The notes under the pieces: model-generated
Database searches by the model: none
What the model was told of the DNA's origin: nothing
The model's input: only the letters and a program-made list of their open reading frames with translations
Shown: piece by piece, positions 1 through 7,552 of the stretch
Position numbering within the stretch: the first letter of the stretch is position 1
How the letters are laid out: each line of letters begins with the position of its first letter
Translations under genes and position numbers: made by a program
Assembly (NCBI GenBank): GCA_027065515.1
Contig: JAMOOM010000158.1
Span: forward strand, 1 to 34,629
Length of the DNA stretch: 34,629 nt
Direction of reading: 5' to 3'
Source: Campylobacterales bacterium
Lineage (GTDB): Bacteria; Campylobacterota; Campylobacteria; Campylobacterales; Hydrogenimonadaceae

Positions 1-184
1 AAATCTCCGATGCCGGATCGGTCAAAATACGCTCGAAAAAGAGTTTCAATCTGCCGGTGATCTCGTCGCCGTAATTGCTGTTTTGAAAATGGATATTTTC
101 AAAACAGTGCGAGGTGAGAAACTGACAAGCATAGCCATCGAGATCGGTATGGGAAAGATGGTAAACGGATTCGGGTTTTTTCAT
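1..184 (-). CDS. DHH-family phosphoesterase, N-terminal part (cut by window edge)
   Basis: Only the first 61 codons are in the window; the gene runs off the left edge. The ATG is the complement of 182-184. The start of the protein contains HLSHTDLDGYACQ (residues 9-21), which matches the first metal-binding motif of DHH/DHHA1 phosphoesterases (an SHTDLDG-type variant, with Asp as a metal ligand). Members of this superfamily hydrolyse phosphodiesters such as nanoRNA, cyclic dinucleotides or pAp with Mn2+. The substrate cannot be told from this fragment. It lies 31 bases after the flhA stop on the same strand and is probably the last gene of an rrf2-flhA-DHH transcript. Confidence 0.75.
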   Translation of the reverse strand, partial: MKKPESVYHLSHTDLDGYACQFLTSHCFENIHFQNSNYGDEITGRLKLFFERILTDPASEI

Positions 185-215
185 CGATAATGCCTTTTGT
201 ATAGTTTGAATTTCT

Positions 216-2372
216 TTAGAGCTGCTCTATATCTACGCTTGCGAGTACTTCGAATTTCGCGTTCGGATCGATCTCTGCATGGCTGAGCACGACAATATCG
301 AGACCGAACCGCTCGAATATTTCGGCCAGCGGTTTTCTTAGCATCGGATCTACTATCAAAATGACAGGTGCGATCCCCTTTTGGAGCACTTTTTGTGCCT
401 CTTCGCTGAGTGTTTCGACAATCTTGTTGATCTGTCCCACATTCAAAAGCAGCTGGCGCCCACCTTCGGTCTCTTTCAGGTGGTCGAGAAGTTTCTGCTC
501 AGTGGGAGCGTCGAGTGTGAGCAGCTTTATGACGCCTTCTTGGTCTTTGTACAGACTGGTGATGACGCGCGCGAGCCTCGCTCTTACCTGTTCGACGATG
601 ATATCGACGTTTTTGGTATATTCGGCGACATCTGCGATCGTCTCCAGGATCGTCACCATGTCCCTGATCGGCACCCCTTCGTGCAACAGCTGCTTCAAAA
701 CCCGCTGGATGAGGCCAAGCGATGCAACTTTCATCGCGTCTTCCACGACGACAGGGTAATCTTTTTTGACTTTTTCCAGCAACTCTTGAACCTCTTGTCG
801 GGTAAGCAGATCTTCGGCGTGTTTTTTGACCAGTTCGCTCATATGGGTAGTGATGACGGTGGCGGGATCGATGACGGTGTATCCCTTGATGATCGCCTCC
901 TCTTTTCTGTCCGCATCTATCCAGATCGCATCGAGCCCGAAAGCCGGCTCTTTGGTATGGATGCCCTCTATCTCTTCGGTCGCCATTCCGCTGTTCATCG
1001 CCAAAAACTTGTCAGGATATACCTCTCCGCTGCCTATTTCGACCCCTTTGAGCAGAATCTGATATCTGTTTGGAGGCAGTTGCAGGTTGTCTCTGATGCG
1101 CACTTGCGGCATCAAGAAGCCGTAGTCGGAGGCTATTTTGCGCCGCATGCTTCGTATGCGCTCGAGCAGATCCCCGCCGTGGGATTTGTCGGCCAGCTTG
1201 ATCAGCTGATAGCCAAGATCGAGTTCGAGCATTTCGACTTTGAGGATATCCTCCAGCGCCGCCTCTTCCTCCTCTTTACTGGGAGCCGATTTGGCAGGAG
1301 CCGCCTCCTCGGCGGCAGCGGCCATCCTCTCCTCTTCCGGAGGAAGAAGCGATGTTTCGATCCCCTCTTTGCGTATCATATATCCAAGTCCCAGAAAAAG
1401 AAGCCCCACAAAGGTAAGAGGCAGGGTGGGAAGCCCCGGTACCATGGCGAAAAGCAGCAGAATGAAGCCTACGATAAATAGGGTTTTGTACTCTTTGATA
1501 AGCTGATTGATCGCCCCTTCGGCGAAATTTTTCTCCTCTTCTTTGTTGGCACGGGTTATGATGATGCCTGTCGCGGTAGAGAGAATGAGAGCCGGAATCT
1601 GAGAGACCAGGCCGTCGCCGATGGTGAGCAGCGTGAAAGTCTGGGCCGCTTCGGCCATCGGCATATCGTGTTGGAACATCCCGATCAGAAAACCGCCTAT
1701 GATGTTGATTATGGTAATGATGATACCGGCAACCGCATCGCCCTTGACAAACTTACTCGAACCATCCATCGCCCCGTAGAAGCTGGCTTCCTGCAAAATT
1801 TCGGCGCGTCTGCGTTTGGCTTCGTTTTCGTCGATGAGACCTGCGTTTAGGTCGGCGTCGATCGCCATCTGCTTGCCGGGCATCGCATCGAGCGTAAAGC
1901 GTGCGGCCACTTCGGCTACGCGTGTGGCGCCTTTGGTGACCACTATGAAGTTGATGATGACGATGATCGAAAAGACTACGATTCCGATGACATAGTTACC
2001 CCCTACGACGAAATCGCCGAAACTGGTGATGATATCGCTGACGGCTTCCGGTCCCTCGTGCCCTTTGCTTAAAATCATCCTCGTCGTGGCTATATTCAGT
2101 GAGAGGCGAAAAAGGGTGACCAACAGGATCATCGTAGGAAACGTGGTGAAGTCGGTCGGTTTTTCGATGAAAACCGAGATCAGAATCATCAGCACGGAGA
2201 GCGCGATGGAGACTGTGAGAAAAAAGTCGAGTACAGGGCTTGGGAGCGGAACGATAATGATCGCCATGATGGCGACGATAAACGCGACGATCGTAAGATC
2301 TTTTGCATTCGTAATGGTTTCCAAAAGCGGAATAGCACGTTTGAGAAGTGTTGATCGTGTCGCTTTAGCCAA
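216..2372 (-). CDS. flhA: Flagellar type III export apparatus protein FlhA
   Basis: FlhA is the large integral membrane gate of the flagellar type III export apparatus. Its cytoplasmic domain forms a nonameric ring that receives substrate-chaperone complexes. The 718-residue length is normal. The N-terminal half holds the hydrophobic segments (about residues 28-70, 81-100, 120-146, 213-240, 250-275 and 295-335). The FHIPEP-family signature is at residues 151-174 ([20 protein letters not shown], then IDAD). The soluble C-terminal domain follows an acidic and Ala-rich linker near 350-375. The start is TTG (complement of 2370-2372) with a poor ribosome site; an in-frame TAG just upstream rules out a longer protein and the next Met is inside the first membrane segment. 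It sits 103 bases downstream of the Rrf2 gene, probably in the same transcript. Confidence 0.97.
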   Translation of the reverse strand: MAKATRSTLLKRAIPLLETITNAKDLTIVAFIVAIMAIIIVPLPSPVLDFFLTVSIALSVLMILISVFIEKPTDFTTFPTMILLVTLFRLSLNIATTRMILSKGHEGPEAVSDIITSFGDFVVGGNYVIGIVVFSIIVIINFIVVTKGATRVAEVAARFTLDAMPGKQMAIDADLNAGLIDENEAKRRRAEILQEASFYGAMDGSSKFVKGDAVAGIIITIINIIGGFLIGMFQHDMPMAEAAQTFTLLTIGDGLVSQIPALILSTATGIIITRANKEEEKNFAEGAINQLIKEYKTLFIVGFILLLFAMVPGLPTLPLTFVGLLFLGLGYMIRKEGIETSLLPPEEERMAAAAEEAAPAKSAPSKEEEEAALEDILKVEMLELDLGYQLIKLADKSHGGDLLERIRSMRRKIASDYGFLMPQVRIRDNLQLPPNRYQILLKGVEIGSGEVYPDKFLAMNSGMATEEIEGIHTKEPAFGLDAIWIDADRKEEAIIKGYTVIDPATVITTHMSELVKKHAEDLLTRQEVQELLEKVKKDYPVVVEDAMKVASLGLIQRVLKQLLHEGVPIRDMVTILETIADVAEYTKNVDIIVEQVRARLARVITSLYKDQEGVIKLLTLDAPTEQKLLDHLKETEGGRQLLLNVGQINKIVETLSEEAQKVLQKGIAPVILIVDPMLRKPLAEIFERFGLDIVVLSHAEIDPNAKFEVLASVDIEQL

Positions 2373-2475
2373 TCTCGATACTTTCTATTTTTTATTTATG
2401 CAGGCTGGAGAAAAGCCTATGGCCGGGAAGGGAGTGGTCACCTCTTCTTGCCTCTTTCGGCCCATTTGGCATTGT

Positions 2476-2937
2476 CTATTTTTGTTCTTGCTCTATGGTT
2501 TGGCTCTTCATTTGGGAATGGCAGTTTTCACGTTCCGGCATCAAAATATCCCTGAGCGTGAGTTTTTTTAAAAATCCATCTATCTCCCCCTGGAGACGAT
2601 TCAGAAACGGCCAGATGACACAAGATCCTGCCTGATCGTTCGGGCAGGAGGATTTTGATGGTGAACACTCGAAAACGGAAGGTGGCTTGCCCTCCGCCGC
2701 TTTGATCACTTCCAGAATGGAGATCTGATCGTAAGGCCTGCTGAGTGCAAATCCTCCTTTTGCCCCCTTGTACGATACAAGAATCCCTTTTCTGGCGAGT
2801 CCTTGCAGGATTTTAGCCAGAAAGCTTTTTGATATATTCAGCTGTTTTGAGAGTGTATCCACATCTTTTGGCTCACCGCTTTCGCCTATAAGCGCAATTG
2901 AGAGTAGTGCATATTCGCTTGCGCGTGTAAACAACAT
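2476..2937 (-). CDS. Rrf2-family regulator with three cysteines (IscR/NsrR-like)
   Basis: This is a 153-residue winged-helix regulator of the Rrf2 family. The N-terminal region (MLFTRASEYALLS) and the helix-turn-helix (about residues 27-50, with SKSFLAKILQGLARKGIL) are typical, followed by the wing at YKGAKGGFALSRP. Three cysteines, C91, C98 and C106, occupy the place where IscR and NsrR bind an Fe-S cluster, but the spacing is C-x6-C-x7-C instead of the E. coli IscR C-x5-C-x5-C. I infer an Fe-S or redox/NO sensor. The start ATG is preceded by an AGGGGGA ribosome site (complement of about 2941-2947). It is divergent from rpsO and lies upstream of flhA. Its targets cannot be read from the sequence. 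Confidence 0.88.
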   Translation of the reverse strand: MLFTRASEYALLSIALIGESGEPKDVDTLSKQLNISKSFLAKILQGLARKGILVSYKGAKGGFALSRPYDQISILEVIKAAEGKPPSVFECSPSKSSCPNDQAGSCVIWPFLNRLQGEIDGFLKKLTLRDILMPERENCHSQMKSQTIEQEQK

Positions 2938-3002
2938 AATTCCCCCTGTTCTGATTGTAAATATATTTTAATCTAATTAATGTAAATCTTTGCTTTTTTG
3001 TG

Positions 3003-3008
3003 TATAAT
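3003..3008 (+). promoter_or_regulatory. -10 element of the rpsO promoter
   Basis: A perfect TATAAT lies 55 bases before the rpsO ATG, in AT-rich DNA between the divergent Rrf2 gene and rpsO. No convincing -35 is visible at 16-18 bases, which is common in Campylobacterota, where -35 boxes are weak and T-rich stretches upstream matter. Confidence 0.6.
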
Positions 3009-3062
3009 TGCGCACTTCTCAAGGTCAATCTTGGAAGAAATCAACCAATCAGGAGGTCAGCA

Positions 3063-3335
3063 ATGGCTTTGGATTCGGCTAAAAAGCTTGAAATCATCAA
3101 ACAATTCGGACGCGGTGAGGGCGATACAGGTTCTCCGGAAGTACAGGTCGCACTTTTGACAGAACGTATCAAATATCTGACGGATCACCTCAAAGAGAAC
3201 AAAAAAGACCACTCTTCCAGACTGGGACTTCTCAAGCTCGTTGGGCAGCGCAAAAGACTGCTTCGCTATCTCAAGCGTAAAAACTACGAAAGTTATACCA
3301 ATCTCATTGGTGAATTGGGTATCCGAGACAAGTAA
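3063..3335 (+). CDS. rpsO: 30S ribosomal protein S15
   Basis: Ribosomal protein S15 binds the central domain of 16S rRNA early in assembly of the small subunit. The product is 90 residues, the usual size, and carries the family core [19 protein letters not shown] and [21 protein letters not shown]. The reading frame is open back to 3000, but the AGGAGG at 3051-3056 fixes the start at the ATG of 3063. It is monocistronic, with its own promoter (TATAAT at 3003-3008) and a terminator directly after the stop. Confidence 0.98.
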   Translation: MALDSAKKLEIIKQFGRGEGDTGSPEVQVALLTERIKYLTDHLKENKKDHSSRLGLLKLVGQRKRLLRYLKRKNYESYTNLIGELGIRDK

Positions 3336-3347
3336 TTTTTTTCACCC

Positions 3348-3381
3348 GCCGGCCTATTTGGCCGGTTTCCTCTTTTTTTCT
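3348..3381 (+). terminator. Rho-independent terminator of rpsO
   Basis: CCGGCC (3349-3354), loop TATTT and GGCCGG (3360-3365) form a 6-bp GC stem, extended by a G-T pair, and are followed by a T-rich tract (3366-3381). It begins 13 bases after the rpsO stop codon. Confidence 0.85.
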
Positions 3382-3410
3382 TGACAATTTCTTCAAAACA
3401 GCACACCCTA

Positions 3411-3508
3411 ATCATCCATCATCCATCATCCATCATCCATCATCCATCATCCATCATCCATCATCCATCATCCATCATCCATCATCCATCATCCATCATC
3501 CATCATCC
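3411..3508. repeat. Perfect tandem array: 14 copies of the heptamer ATCATCC
   Basis: Ninety-eight bases consist of exactly 14 uninterrupted copies of the 7-base unit ATCATCC, read base by base without a mismatch. The array lies between the rpsO terminator and the hrcA promoter; its last copy ends 31 bases before the -35 box. Because 7 is not a multiple of 3, an open frame through it merely cycles through one 7-residue peptide unit, and I do not consider it coding. Three units equal 21 bp, close to two helical turns. Such perfect arrays are prone to slipped-strand copy-number change. Confidence 0.97.
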
Positions 3509-3512
3509 AATG

Positions 3513-3533
3513 CTTCTCACTTCTCACTTCTCA
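3513..3533. repeat. Second heptamer repeat: 3 copies of CTTCTCA
   Basis: Directly after the ATCATCC array, and separated from it by four bases, are three perfect copies of a different 7-base unit, CTTCTCA. The block ends 6 bases before the -35 box of the hrcA promoter. Confidence 0.9.
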
Positions 3534-3538
3534 ATATA

Positions 3539-3559
3539 CTTGACACTGAAGCACTCAAT
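3539..3559 (+). promoter_or_regulatory. HAIR-like element (predicted HspR site) over the hrcA -35 box
   Basis: CTTGACA-N7-ACTCAAT matches the known HspR inverted repeat CTTGAGT-N7-ACTCAAG at 11 of 14 arm positions with the correct 7-base spacer. It covers the -35 box, so binding would block the promoter. The proximal arm overlaps a CIRCE-like half-site (AGCACTC at 3550-3556). HspR repression of this operon is known in Helicobacter and Campylobacter; here it is inferred from the site. Confidence 0.5.
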
Positions 3560-3569
3560 GTAGTATAAT
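3540..3569 (+). promoter_or_regulatory. hrcA-grpE promoter (sigma-70 type)
   Basis: TTGACA (3540-3545), 18 bases, then TATAAT (3564-3569): both boxes are consensus. Transcription should start near 3576, which excludes the in-frame TTG at 3574 as the hrcA start and supports the ATG at 3610. Confidence 0.85.
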
Positions 3570-3590
3570 CCTCTTGGCATTTAAGAAAAT

Positions 3591-3599
3591 AAGTGCTAA
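3591..3599 (+). promoter_or_regulatory. CIRCE-like half-site in the hrcA 5' leader
   Basis: AAGTGCTAA matches the right half of CIRCE (GAGTGCTAA) at 8 of 9 positions. A left-half match (GAAGCACTC, 3548-3556; 7 of 9) faces it across 34 bases, far more than the normal 9, so this is not a canonical CIRCE. It may be a looped or degenerate HrcA operator. Confidence 0.35.
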
Positions 3600-3609
3600 G
3601 ATTGATAAA

Positions 3610-4395
3610 ATGAAAACAAAATACGAAGAGATCCTGGAAGCCGTTGTCAAGACGTTTTTGCAAACTCGTGAGCCGATCGGGTCGGCTGTGCTCAAAGAGA
3701 AGCTGCCGTTCCAGATCGCACCGGCGACGATACGTTATTATTTTAACAAAATGTCCCAGCGAGGAGAGCTGATACAGCTTCATAAAAGCAGTGGTCGCAT
3801 TCCTACCGAAAGCACTATGCGTCTTTACTGGAGAAAACATTTGCGCGATTTGGAGCTGATATGTCACATGATGGATGAATTGGTGCGTATCAGCGAAAAA
3901 GAGGATTTTTTCATGCTCGTCAAGCCTATCCGGGTGAATCGCCTTCAGGGTATCGAAAGGGCCGGATCGAAATATTTGATTCTCGTTTTCGATGCGGACG
4001 AATATGTGGTTCGGTATCAGAGCCAGACGGAATCGTTTTTAAGCGATTTGATCGGATATACGCTCGAAGAGATCAAACAGATCGCAAGAGATGTCGGAAT
4101 GATGTCGCTCTATCATAAAATGAGAGCGAAAAACGATGAAGAGATCAATGCGATCAATCCCGAATCGATCATCCGTGTCGCAGGAGCCCATAGTGGATGG
4201 GGAAAGAGGTATGTACGTCAATTCCTGGATGGCGATATAATCGAAGATTTGGGGCGAGGATTGCATTTCGAGCCGATGTTGCCAAAAGGATATATGGCAT
4301 TGCAGACAGAAACAGTCGTCGATGAAAAGCCGGCGAAAGTGCTCTGCATCGGCGCGATAGATCATGATTTTACCAAGATATTCAAGGAGGTATAA
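3610..4395 (+). CDS. hrcA: Heat-inducible transcription repressor HrcA
   Basis: HrcA represses class I heat-shock genes by binding CIRCE-type inverted repeats, and its folding depends on GroEL. From the ATG at 3610 the product is 261 residues, close to the short HrcA proteins of Campylobacter and Helicobacter. The N-terminal winged helix includes EAVVKTFLQTREPIGSAVLK and the recognition region PATIRYYFNKMSQRGEL; the rest is the GAF-like and dimerisation part. An in-frame TTG at 3574 would add 12 residues but lies at or upstream of the predicted transcription start, so I reject it. There is no strong ribosome site. It is the first gene of an operon with grpE, whose AAGGAGGT lies inside the end of hrcA. 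Confidence 0.93.
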   Translation: MKTKYEEILEAVVKTFLQTREPIGSAVLKEKLPFQIAPATIRYYFNKMSQRGELIQLHKSSGRIPTESTMRLYWRKHLRDLELICHMMDELVRISEKEDFFMLVKPIRVNRLQGIERAGSKYLILVFDADEYVVRYQSQTESFLSDLIGYTLEEIKQIARDVGMMSLYHKMRAKNDEEINAINPESIIRVAGAHSGWGKRYVRQFLDGDIIEDLGRGLHFEPMLPKGYMALQTETVVDEKPAKVLCIGAIDHDFTKIFKEV

Positions 4396-4397
4396 AT

Positions 4398-4973
4398 ATG
4401 GCTGAAAAGAGAAAAAAGCGGCACTCGAACGAAGAGAGTGAAAAGAAAAATATCGAAGTGACCGAGAGCGAAGAGAAACAAGAAGGTGAAGAGATGAACG
4501 CTTCCGAAGAGGAAAACGAGTTGCAAAAATGTAAAGAGGAGCTTCAGGCATGTGAAGATAAATATCTGCGGATGCATGCGGAGTTTGAAAATATCAGAAA
4601 GAGGATGGAACGCGATAAAGAGAAAAGTGTCGCCTACGCCCAAGAGCAGTTTGCGCGCGATCTGCTTCCTGTAATGGATTCGCTGGAGCTCGCGCTCGCT
4701 TCCATACCGACAGAAGAGGAGGGGGGCGACGAACATTTGGCAAAGTTGCGTGAAGGCGTAAAGTTGACACTCGATCAATTCATCAAAACTTTTGAAAAGC
4801 ATAAAATCAAAGTGGTGGATATAGATGAGGGTTTCGATCCCAACTTCCACGATGCCGTGATGCAGGTGGAGAGCGACCAGCACAAAAAAGGCGAGATCGT
4901 TCAGGTTCTGCAAAAAGGATACACTTTCAAAGACCGTTTGCTTCGCCCTGCAATGGTAAGTGTGGCGAAATAG
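4398..4973 (+). CDS. grpE: Nucleotide exchange factor GrpE
   Basis: GrpE dimers release ADP from DnaK and reset the chaperone cycle. The 191-residue product has a long, highly charged and disordered N-terminus (about residues 1-40), then a coiled-coil helix (ENELQKCKEELQACEDKYLR) and the C-terminal beta domain with the family signature around VVDIDEGFDPNFHDAVMQV. It starts 2 bases after the hrcA stop. Its strong SD (AAGGAGGT, 4384-4391) is within hrcA, so the two are translationally coupled. dnaK follows after 84 bases that contain a second promoter. Confidence 0.96.
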   Translation: MAEKRKKRHSNEESEKKNIEVTESEEKQEGEEMNASEEENELQKCKEELQACEDKYLRMHAEFENIRKRMERDKEKSVAYAQEQFARDLLPVMDSLELALASIPTEEEGGDEHLAKLREGVKLTLDQFIKTFEKHKIKVVDIDEGFDPNFHDAVMQVESDQHKKGEIVQVLQKGYTFKDRLLRPAMVSVAK

Positions 4974-4982
4974 GATGGTTTT

Positions 4983-4998
4983 TGCAACCTAGGTTGCA
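4983..4998. promoter_or_regulatory. Perfect 16-bp palindrome between grpE and dnaK
   Basis: TGCAACCTAGGTTGCA is its own reverse complement. It has no loop and no T-tract after it, so it is a poor terminator. Its right end overlaps the putative -35 box (TTGCAG, 4995-5000) of the dnaK promoter, which makes a protein-binding operator more likely. The binding protein is unknown. Confidence 0.55.
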
Positions 4999-5025
4999 GA
5001 AGTGTCAGAAAAAGTTGAGTATAAT
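4995..5025 (+). promoter_or_regulatory. Internal dnaK promoter
   Basis: A perfect TATAAT at 5020-5025 lies in the grpE-dnaK gap. The best -35 candidate is TTGCAG (4995-5000) with a long 19-base spacer. Predicted transcription would start near 5032, giving a 25-30 base leader before the dnaK ATG at 5058. It would allow dnaK to be expressed apart from hrcA-grpE. Confidence 0.6.
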
Positions 5026-5034
5026 ACACTCAAA
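5014..5034 (+). promoter_or_regulatory. HAIR element (predicted HspR operator) over the dnaK -10 box
   Basis: TTGAGT (5015-5020), 7 bases, then ACTCAA (5028-5033) is a perfect inverted repeat. It matches the HspR-associated HAIR consensus CTTGAGT-N7-ACTCAAG at 12 of 14 arm positions. It overlaps the TATAAT box, an ideal place for repression. No hspR gene is in the window, so the prediction is that one exists elsewhere in the genome. Confidence 0.78.
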
Positions 5035-5057
5035 TTAAATTAGTTAAGGAGAAAAAT

Positions 5058-6936
<1,879 letters not shown>

Positions 6937-6953
<17 letters not shown>

Positions 6954-7470
6954 AACCGATACTTCATCGAGCACGGCGGGCTTTTCCGCCGTGCACCCCT
7001 TTCCTCCAATTATCTACACAGATTCCAAAATTCTTATACTCGGAAGTTTTCCAAGTCTTAAATCGTTCGAAAACGCATTTTACTATGCACATCCAAGAAA
7101 CCAATTCTGGAGACTGCTTGGCGATATTTTTCAAAAGCCTGCTACAACCAGACAGACAAAAAGATGGCTTTTGAAAAGTACCGGTATAGCGCTTTGGGAT
7201 GTAATAGCCTCCTGCGAGCGTAAAAACTCCGCAGACAGCAATCTCAAAGCGTGCGAGACGAACGATATTTTAGCCCTTCTTGAAGAGTATCCAAATATCG
7301 AGGCGATTGGATTTACCGGAAAAAAAGCCCAATCTTTATTTATGCGCCATTTCGGAAAGAGCATCGATCTTCCGACTTTTCTACTCCCCTCCCCATCACC
7401 AGCATATGCCGCACTTTCTTACGAAGAGAAGTTGAAACGATGGAGTGCCATACTCTCGAAATTTCTTTAA
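6937..7470 (+). CDS. DNA-deoxyinosine (hypoxanthine-DNA) glycosylase, UDG family 6
   Basis: This is a predicted base-excision repair enzyme of the uracil-DNA glycosylase superfamily, best matching the HDG type that removes hypoxanthine formed by adenine deamination. Motif 1 is GSFPS (residues 36-40). The family-typical HPRNQFW (52-58) follows and carries the Asn thought to be catalytic in this family. Motif 2 is LPSPSPAY (150-157). The best start is uncertain. The ATG at 6937 gives 177 residues and overlaps dnaK by 17 bases. A GTG at 6991 would give 159 residues and begin VHPFPPI, where the family homology starts, but it lies in a strong hairpin. The gene is alone between dnaK and the convergent feoB. 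Confidence 0.82.
6971..6994 (+). terminator. GC-rich hairpin after dnaK, inside the start of the glycosylase gene
   Basis: GCACGGCGG (6971-6979) and CCGCCGTGC (6986-6994) form a perfect 9-bp stem with a 6-base loop, 17 bases after the dnaK stop. The following bases are ACCCCTTTCC, not a T-run, so it may attenuate transcription or protect the dnaK mRNA 3' end. It also covers the alternative GTG start (6991) of the glycosylase. Confidence 0.5.
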
Positions 7471-7493
7471 GGGAAGCAGAGCGCTCCATGGAA

Positions 7494-7544
7494 GCGTTTA
7501 TAAAATTCTATAAACGCCACTTTGCAGTCAAGTCACAAAGTGGC
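7494..7544. terminator. Two adjacent hairpins between convergent genes (putative bidirectional terminator)
   Basis: GCGTTTATA / TATAAACGC (7494-7502, 7509-7517) and GCCACTTTG / CAAAGTGGC (7516-7524, 7536-7544) are two perfect 9-bp inverted repeats in the 82-base gap between the glycosylase stop and the feoB stop. They share bases 7516-7517, so the two stems compete at the base. No long T-tract is seen on either strand. Confidence 0.5.
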
Positions 7545-7552
7545 AATGGTGT

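Noticed and set aside
381-1481. 366-codon open frame antisense to flhA
   Set aside because: It is a shadow of flhA, with no recognisable family and no start signal.
3411-3508. Possible CRISPR array
   Set aside because: The units are 7 bases long with no spacers and there are no cas genes nearby.
3381-3563. Open frame of 60 codons through the ATCATCC array
   Set aside because: The 7-base unit read in frame gives a meaningless 7-residue cycle, there is no ribosome site, and it starts inside the rpsO terminator T-tract. It is a by-product of the repeat.
3574-3609. Upstream TTG start of hrcA
   Set aside because: It lies at the predicted transcription start of the hrcA promoter, and the ATG at 3610 gives a family-typical length.
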